Source: Siphonodentalium dalli (Eukaryota > Mollusca > Scaphopoda > Gadilida > Siphonodentaliidae). Taken from it: a stretch of 64,000 nucleotides of DNA. The translations under genes and the position numbers were made by a program. Shown here one piece after another: positions 58,194-64,000 of the stretch (position 1 is its first letter; each line of letters opens with the position of its first letter). The DNA lies in contig CP136069.1 of the NCBI GenBank assembly GCA_032622095.1, positions 86,760,958 through 86,824,957 on the forward strand, given 5' to 3'. Under the pieces are notes generated by a model. That model had not been told where the DNA came from. It saw only the letters and a list, made by a program, of their open reading frames with translations, and did not search any database.

Positions 58194-58624
58194 AGATGCA
58201 CAATCCGAATTAACGCTCCTAAATTACTATTTCTTTGGCTTCAGGGGTGAAAAATATTTCATTCGAGTCGAGGAACCCATCCATCAAAGCTCAGAGTTAA
58301 CAGATATCTATTTTTGAAATCTGTTAGAGTTAACAGATATCGATTTTTGAAATCTGTTATTTTTAACCACCTGGTATATTTAAGGCCTGGCAAATATTCG
58401 ACGAATGCCGACTGACATACTCTCGATACCAAATTGCTTCGGAACAAAATGTTGATATATAACACTTTTTGCTGCTTTTGGGGCAATGTTATACTGTAGT
58501 TGACAGTGGTTAGCATTATTTTTTGTCAATTAGTCGATACTGATAAACTGAAGCGGCATTTCAAGAAATGTTGTTGTTGTTGGAATTTGATGATATGGGG
58601 ACACTTGAATCGGATTGTGTGCCT
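58194..58624. mobile_element. TTAA-flanked MITE, family O, copy 2
   Basis: Starts AGATGCACAATCCGAATTAA and ends AATCGGATTGTGTGCCT in inverted match, between TTAA at 58190-58193 and 58625-58628. Matches 18667-19111. Confidence 0.75.
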
Positions 58625-58775
58625 TTAACATAAGTCAGCTGTGGCGTTCCATTGCTATGATGATGTTCTGATGGCGGTGACGATGACGGGCGGCAACGAT
58701 GGTAATGATGACAATAATGCTGCTGATGATGTGCTGATGATGGTGGTGATGATGATGATGATGGTGAAGCCGATG

Positions 58776-59632
58776 GTTATATTGTGTCGCAAGGATTATA
58801 GGATTTCATTTCTATCCAATAATGCCATTTTTTAGTATATTTTTCAATATCGTTTCCATGGTAACAGGTATTTCTCATGGTATTGGGCATTTTCGGCAGT
58901 TTAATCAAAATGCATTTTAAGTAGACCTATGCAGCTATTTCACTACGCATAAATTATTACTGTTACCAATGTAGTACATGTACCTAATAAATGTTCCAAT
59001 TACAAAATTATTGCATTTTTGGTAAAAATCACCATTTTCACCACAAAATGGCAATAAAACCCTTATAACCTATATGTGCATCCTGTTTAATAGTGGTTGG
59101 AACATAGTTATGGTTGAAGAAGGGTTTGAGACATCTATAACGCGTTGCAATATTATGTTTTGCTTCATTACACGCTTTAAATGTCCGGTTTATGGACAAA
59201 ATTTCATTATTTCTGATTATTTGACGAAATTTGGTCCGTTTCCATGACGACAGCTGAATAAACCTCAACAGTGACCCTATGAAGAAGTCTGGATTAAAAG
59301 TGCATGTCATAGAAAACAAATTTCAGAAAGTTATATTGTGTTGCAAGGGTTATTGGACTTCATTTCTTTCCAATAATGCCATTTTTTGTATTTTTTCAAT
59401 ATCGTTTCCATGGTAACAGTTATTTCTTAGGGTATTGTGCCTTTTCGACAGTGTTATCCAAATTAGTTTGAAGTACCCGTATGAAGCTATCACAATATGC
59501 ATAAATTATTACTGTAACCAATGTAGTATCTAATAAATGTTCCAATTCCAAAATTATCGCATTTTTTGCAAAAATCAACAGTTTTTACCCCAAAATGGCA
59601 ATAAAACCTGCATAACCTATATGGGCATCCTA
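58776..59632. repeat. Direct duplication of a ~300-bp unit
   Basis: Units at 58776-59085 and 59330-59632 share 'TTATATTGTGT', 'CAATATCGTTTCCATGGTAA', 'TACCAATGTAGTA' and 'CACAAAATGGCAATAAAACC'-type text in the same order, separated by about 245 bp. 58660-58770 is a GATGATG-rich tract. Confidence 0.7.
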
Positions 59633-60077
59633 GTAACTACTGGAGTAGTTGGAAAATAGTTATCGTGGAAAAATAACATCAAGAAATTATCTTCAACATA
59701 TGTTTCTGTCCTGGAATGTGCTTAAATTCTTTTTTACTGTCTGCTGAAGGGTTTTTTCTCAAAATGCGTCTACATTGTTTACATGCCGTTTCCATGACAA
59801 CGGCACCACTTTCAAAGTTTACAGCAGGGCCGAACATGAAGCTGACATCTTTCATATGATCTATAATTTTTCCGTGTGTAAAAAAAAATTAAACTCGAAA
59901 AATAAGCCCTGTTGGGGCCAAGACCGCTCCTCTATTAGGGCATTACTGTACAACAACAAAATCTAATTTAAATTAGCACAGTTTTATGCTTTGTTCAGCA
60001 TAATAAAATGGTCAAAACCTTCAGTATTCTAACAGTTAACCCTTTCATGATGGGAGCTATGCTGGTGCAGCATTTAA

Positions 60078-61955
60078 CCCTTTGAACCCTGGCTCCCCAC
60101 AACGATCGACGCCATGACCCTGGGCTCCCAGTGTTATTTTTGAATTATTGTAGACTGTGTTCAGGCGCAATCTGTTGGTTCTGTTTAAGTGATGCCACAG
60201 ATCTGAAACTTTACATGTATGTTCCCCATGGACCACTGAGTATTTTTAAGATCGGTATACATTGCCACACGATCACGCCCTGGCAACGGTTGCTATGCAA
60301 CTACCCGAAATTTAAAGTAAAATGCAATTATAGCTTTTATCGATGTATTTCAGCCCCAGGAAATGGCGTTTTCAATGCAGCCAATGCCCCATTGTGAAAT
60401 TTTATATCTATTATATATTTTGAAAGATCTGTGTGTGTGTGTGTGTATGTGTTTGTTTGTGTGTTTGAAATCGATGGACTCCAAAACGACTAAGCCAATT
60501 CCGATGAAATTTGGTATTTGGATGTGTTTTCGGCCGGAGACGAACATAGGCATATTTATTTGTCCGTGCGAGGTCAACTTTTCACGTGCGGAGGTCAAAT
60601 CTATTTTTACGCCGTTTTTGCGCTAATATATTTCAGTTCGGTGCTCACAAATCGATTCGATATAGCGCGAATAATAAATTGCCAGTCATATAATTTGCAC
60701 GGTTAGAATCTGTGTGGCTTCATCTTTCCAACGATATATAATATGTATGTATCCGCTTTAGTTATCTGCCTCAATTATTAGGTACAAGTGGTACGGGGAT
60801 CTTTTATCAGGATAAAATCACTGCGTAACTTCTGACGTCGTCAGAGGTCATAAAGTTAGATTACGTTAACTCTCACCCTGCCGATGCATTTGACTGTGTC
60901 GCGTTAACTCATCACCGGACGAGGTATCCGCAAATGACATTGGGCTATATATCTCGGAAACGGGTGTAGCTATCGACTTGAAATTTGGTATGTGAATGTA
61001 TCTTGCCCCGGATACGAATTTTATCGGGTCGCCGAGCACGTGCGACACCAGCTTCGCGCATGCGCAGACCAGATCTAGGAAACGGGTGGAGCAATCGACT
61101 TGAAATTTGGTTTTTGAATAGCCCGGACGAAGTCGGGTCACCTTCTAGTATATATATATATGGCCAGATGAGTGAGTCTGACTTTTGTTTATAGAAACAG
61201 TTGCTAAGCAGATACCACAAATAATTCAATGACACATTGCCCTGAGCATTCAATTGTATTATGCCCCATTTTAGACATTTCATAGGCGCGTTTTTCCGAA
61301 ATCACATGACGAGCATTTCGGTTGGTCTCGTTGACAATCAACTACCAGAGTGCATCATCCCTTTGGGTGTACTGTCCACACTTATTGAAGTTGGTACATT
61401 CTTTGGTCCCGGCATCTCTTTCGGTGTAAAGGTATGTGTAACAAACAAATTTGTGTCCCTTTTCCAGGTATGGACATTATGATCATCGTGGCTAATTGCA
61501 GGTATGAAGACACGCCCCCCCCCTGCCATGCCCACTACCTCGACATAAGCTCCGCCGACTAACACAACACCTCAACTGCCCCATACATTGATCTCTTGCC
61601 GAAACAATGCCACCCGCTGCTGGAGCAACTGACGTCTGAATCTCTCCCAGTGCCACTGTGCTTTCATTCTCCCATTTTAACTCTCAACTGCTGTATAGTC
61701 ATCATCTAAATCTTCCGCGTCTGATTCCAAAATTTGTCGGACCACCACTACCGAAAATGTTCTAGGCTTCATAATTCATGATGTTGTGTGTTTAAGCACA
61801 ATAGCAACAAGATACAAACAAAAACATAATTATTGGAGAAGCAGACGACCATGTGGCGGTCGGTATACAGCCGGTTCAGCGGCCAGTATACTGGCCGCTT
61901 GGATATTTGGAGGTTCACGCTGCGGCCGGTCTTCCGGCTGCTCGAGTTCAAAGGG
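60078..61955. mobile_element. piggyBac-like non-autonomous element inserted in a MITE
   Basis: Ends CCCTTTGAAC / GTTCAAAGGG flanked by TTAA (60074-60077, 61956-61959). The empty site is known from the intact family B copies, which have a single TTAA (GCAGCATTAAAGATCC) at that point. 1,878 bp; interior has a GT-repeat (60430-60470) and two blocks of 'GAAATTTGG' text, but no transposase. Confidence 0.85.
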
Positions 61956-62041
61956 TTAAGATCCTGAGCCAGTGCATTCTCTTATATATGCGAGTCTCCC
62001 ATAGAGAAAGCGCTGGCTAACAAGGTCAAGGTAAATATTGT

Positions 62042-63065
62042 TTTTTTATTAGGGGTTTGGGAAGGGGATCCCGGGAGGATTTGAATGGGCAGTATGCCCT
62101 TTCCTACAACCCACTTAAATGTGATAGATGAATCATGAAATGGTTAAACATTTGACATGAAGGTGAAATGAATATGAAAAAAAAGATGATCTAGATATTA
62201 TGATTTTTTTTTCCTGTTTGCTGTTGTTGTGTTGTTGTTGTTGTTGATTCCATGGCATCTATCTGCTGACGGTGAGCTTTACTGTCCTCAATCATCTGTT
62301 TTGATGAGGCTATGGATTCCTGTGCAGATCTTATGAGTTCTTGTGACTCAGCGGATAGATGGCTGATGTTGTTGCTGGTGCTACTAGTCCAGGTGTTGTT
62401 GTTGTCGCTGCCCGTGGAGATGGGGGACACCGGGTTTAGATGGAATTCCGGTGTCCGAGGTGGTAGAGTGTCCATCTCCACATCGAAGCTGGCGGCAGGC
62501 ACGTCCGGGGTGGTGTCGGCATCCCTGTCTCCGCTTGCCTCAATGACGACGGCAGGGACATCCGGGGTGACAACAGCGTCCCTGCTAGCTGGTGAGATGT
62601 CGTCAACAACCGCTTCAGCAGCCAAGTGGGGGGAGCTGGAAGACTCTCAGCTCGCCCCTGTCTCCACTTGGCTCTTCTTTCGGCATCCTTTCTCATCCTG
62701 GAGGGAGTCTTCTTCTTCCGCCTCTTCTTCTGCTTCTGGTCCAAGTCGCCATACCAGATGGTAGGTCCCTGGTGGAGTCCAGCTTCCGAGGTACCGCCAG
62801 CAGAGCCTCCTTTAGCCTGGGCTAAAGGTATCCACAATGTGCAATCTATCCAAGGCCGCGACCACAGCAGAGGGGATTAGCTGCATAATCCTCTGCCAAG
62901 TCCAGTCAACAGCTCACTCCGAATCGCTCGGGCGGCTAAGTTCTTTTCAGAACGACCACACGACTCACAAGCGATCCGGGCTCAGCTAGCCGGAACAACG
63001 ACAAGATGCAGAGCGAAACTTTGCAACCTGCCCGCTCAACAGCTAACGAATGAATATAATTATAT
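62042..63065 (-). mobile_element. 1-kb retroposed element carrying only a gag/ORF1-like reading frame
   Basis: Perfect 9-bp target duplication AAATATTGT (62033-62041, 63066-63074), placed in the linker of the family B MITE. The plus-left end TTTTTTATTAGGGG is, on the minus strand, an AATAAAAAA tail, so it was inserted by target-primed reverse transcription with the coding strand minus. No reverse transcriptase is present. Confidence 0.8.
62191..62840 (-). pseudogene. ORF1/gag-like frame, frameshifted
   Basis: The upstream part (62837 down to about 62640) encodes a basic stretch, KKKTPSRMRKDAERRAKWRQ, of the type seen at the start of retroelement ORF1 or gag proteins. The frame then shifts to the 144-codon ORF ending at 62191, which is Ser/Thr/Asp-rich, contains SAESQELIRSAQES and ends with a Gln run. 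The pieces belong together only with a frameshift near 62630, so the copy is probably inactive. The exact element family is not recognised. Confidence 0.5.
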
Positions 63066-63237
63066 AAATATTGTTAGGCCAATGTATTCTCTTATATATG
63101 TGAGGCTCCCTATGGGAGACTAGCATATATATGAGAAAGCATTGGCACAGGTTTTTCACAAATTTCAGGTAGCTCCATTCATTGAAGTGTTAATTCACAA
63201 AATAATGTAAACTAATTAGCCACAGCAGAATTATGAC

Positions 63238-63480
63238 TGGTGCTTCCTGAAATTTTATGAAAACCCTGTGCCAATGCATTCTCTTATATATGCGAGTCTC
63301 CTATAGGGAGCATCATATATATAAGATAATACATTGGCCTAATAATATTTGCCTTGACCTTGTAAGCCAGTGCATTCCCTTATATATGCGAGCCTCCATA
63401 TGGGAGACACACATATATAAGAGAATACACTGGCACAGTGTCTTTAATGCTGCAACAGCACAGCTCCCATCATGAAAGGG
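63238..63480. mobile_element. TTAA-type MITE family B, left-truncated
   Basis: Two hairpins, linker and right end CATGAAAGGG before TTAA (63481-63484). On the left it abuts a family A arm fragment (CCACAGCAGAATTATG at 63221-63236). Confidence 0.75.
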
Positions 63481-63484
63481 TTAA

Positions 63485-63671
63485 ATTAAAAGAAATAACT
63501 ATTGATAAGATAATGGTTATAACCAAAATGATTGAAGACAAATTTACAATAAAGATGCGCATTATAAAATTTATCTTTAAAACATATTGGATACAACTAA
63601 ATATCCTTACTAGCACTAGAAACAATACAAATTTCTCTTTTAAGTACATAATAAAACATTGCGGGACTCAC
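63485..63671. other. Intron start below exon 1; nothing recognised
   Basis: Short AT-rich intron segment. Confidence 0.4.
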
Positions 63672-64000
63672 CCTACAGCATCTAAACTCAAACACTGTGT
63701 GTACATAGAAAGTGAATGATCTGACTCCGGATAATCTTCTGAAAGCAGTGAAGAGCCACACTTCTCTTGGTAAACTTTGTTGAACGCCAAGCAGCAATGA
63801 TCCAATTGGTCGATCTTCAGTAGTTTGTTGATACTCCAGATATCCCGGCAGGTATCACTAGTCAGTGTTACTGTACCATCATATATGTAGGAGACCACTG
63901 CTCTCGCCACCTTCTGGCTTACTTGGTTCATTGAACTAAAGTCTATGAATGACTCCTGAAACACTGCATTTCCACCAATGTTACAGGCAGCCCGTAGCAC
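63672..64000 (-). CDS. BTB-HTH gene, exon 1 of window (second half of BTB 1; partial)
   Basis: Runs off the window edge and ends at the strong donor TAGG|GTGAGT, leaving in phase 2. Encodes VLRAACNIGG, then VSQKVARAVVSYIYDGTVTLTSDTCRDIWSINKLL (as two stretches), then DQLDHCCLAFNKVY: the second half of a BTB/POZ domain. It aligns along its whole length with exon 3, including the region after the BTB (SLL...HSL..Y..C....VG), so the two exons are paralogous duplicates. Exon 3 starts only three codons before the equivalent point, so this exon's acceptor should lie about 9-12 bases outside the window. Its phase fits exon 2 exactly, giving a tandem-BTB protein, or it belongs to an adjacent paralogous gene. 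Confidence 0.85.

Larger units (their letters stand above)
60040..63189. mobile_element. TTAA-type MITE family B, split by two nested insertions
   Basis: Left end CCCTTTCATGATGGGAGC after TTAA (60036-60039); right end before TTAA (63190-63193). Removing 60078-61955 and 62042-63065 restores a normal family B element, with hairpin 1 partly deleted at 62010. The MITE sequence continues base-for-base across both insertion points. Confidence 0.85.

Noticed and set aside
58641-58835. Plus ORF rich in Asp and Met
   Set aside because: Product of a GATGATG simple repeat, not a gene.
62312-62880. Plus-strand ORFs of 77-150 codons
   Set aside because: They are antisense to the ORF1-like frame; their leucine/serine runs reflect the complement of the basic and Thr/Gln-rich coding strand.

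Overview
This is a eukaryotic, intron-rich, repeat-packed window from an invertebrate. The arrays built on 'GGGCCATAACTC' modules and 'GACGGACGG' tails, together with the dense small inverted-repeat transposons, suggest a lophotrochozoan, most likely a mollusc. That placement is inference. No bacterial-type genes, CRISPR arrays, rRNA or tRNA genes were recognised.

Two host genes can be supported, both on the minus strand. At 5828-6073 lies the first coding exon of phosphoglucomutase, with a clean splice donor; the rest of that gene must lie left of the window. From beyond 64000 down to 24005 lies one long gene that I assembled exon by exon from splice sites and codon phase. It encodes the second half of a BTB/POZ domain at the window edge, then a complete second BTB domain split over two exons, then at least six divergent Pipsqueak/CENP-B-type helix-turn-helix (HTH) modules, most on their own exon. 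It ends in a long serine/asparagine-rich exon with a sumoylation-type site next to a SUMO-interacting motif. Every junction in the chain is phase-compatible. The model gives about 1,090 residues over about 40 kb, and the true 5' end is outside the window. The architecture recalls insect Pipsqueak (BTB plus several psq repeats), but with tandem BTBs and dispersed, phase-1 HTH cassettes. One HTH exon was recently copied by a 1.3-kb segmental duplication.

Layout: 1-1380 featureless; 1380-5800 a palindromic repeat broken by a LINE and an inverted-repeat element; 5.8-6.1 kb phosphoglucomutase exon; 6.85-8.70 kb a homopolymer-G/C giant palindrome; 8.7-24 kb non-coding DNA with many inverted-repeat elements and a satellite-like array; 24.0-28.7 kb 3' exons of the BTB-HTH gene; 29-33.7 kb intronic repeats; 33.7-40.0 kb the duplicated HTH exon segment with a second satellite array and a transposon inserted in one copy; 40.0-42.7 kb a decayed DIRS-type retroelement; 44.6-57.0 kb the middle exons among pogo-like, hAT-like, Harbinger-like and TTAA-type elements; 57-63.5 kb repeats, including one small transposon carrying two nested insertions; 63.7-64.0 kb the upstream BTB exon.

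Many elements could be delimited to the base from target-site duplications (TA, TTAA, TTA, 8-bp and 9-bp). No ORF encoding a plausible intact transposase was found, so nearly all look non-autonomous. Small exons may still be missing from the gene model: the second HTH is cut mid-helix and its completing exon was not found.
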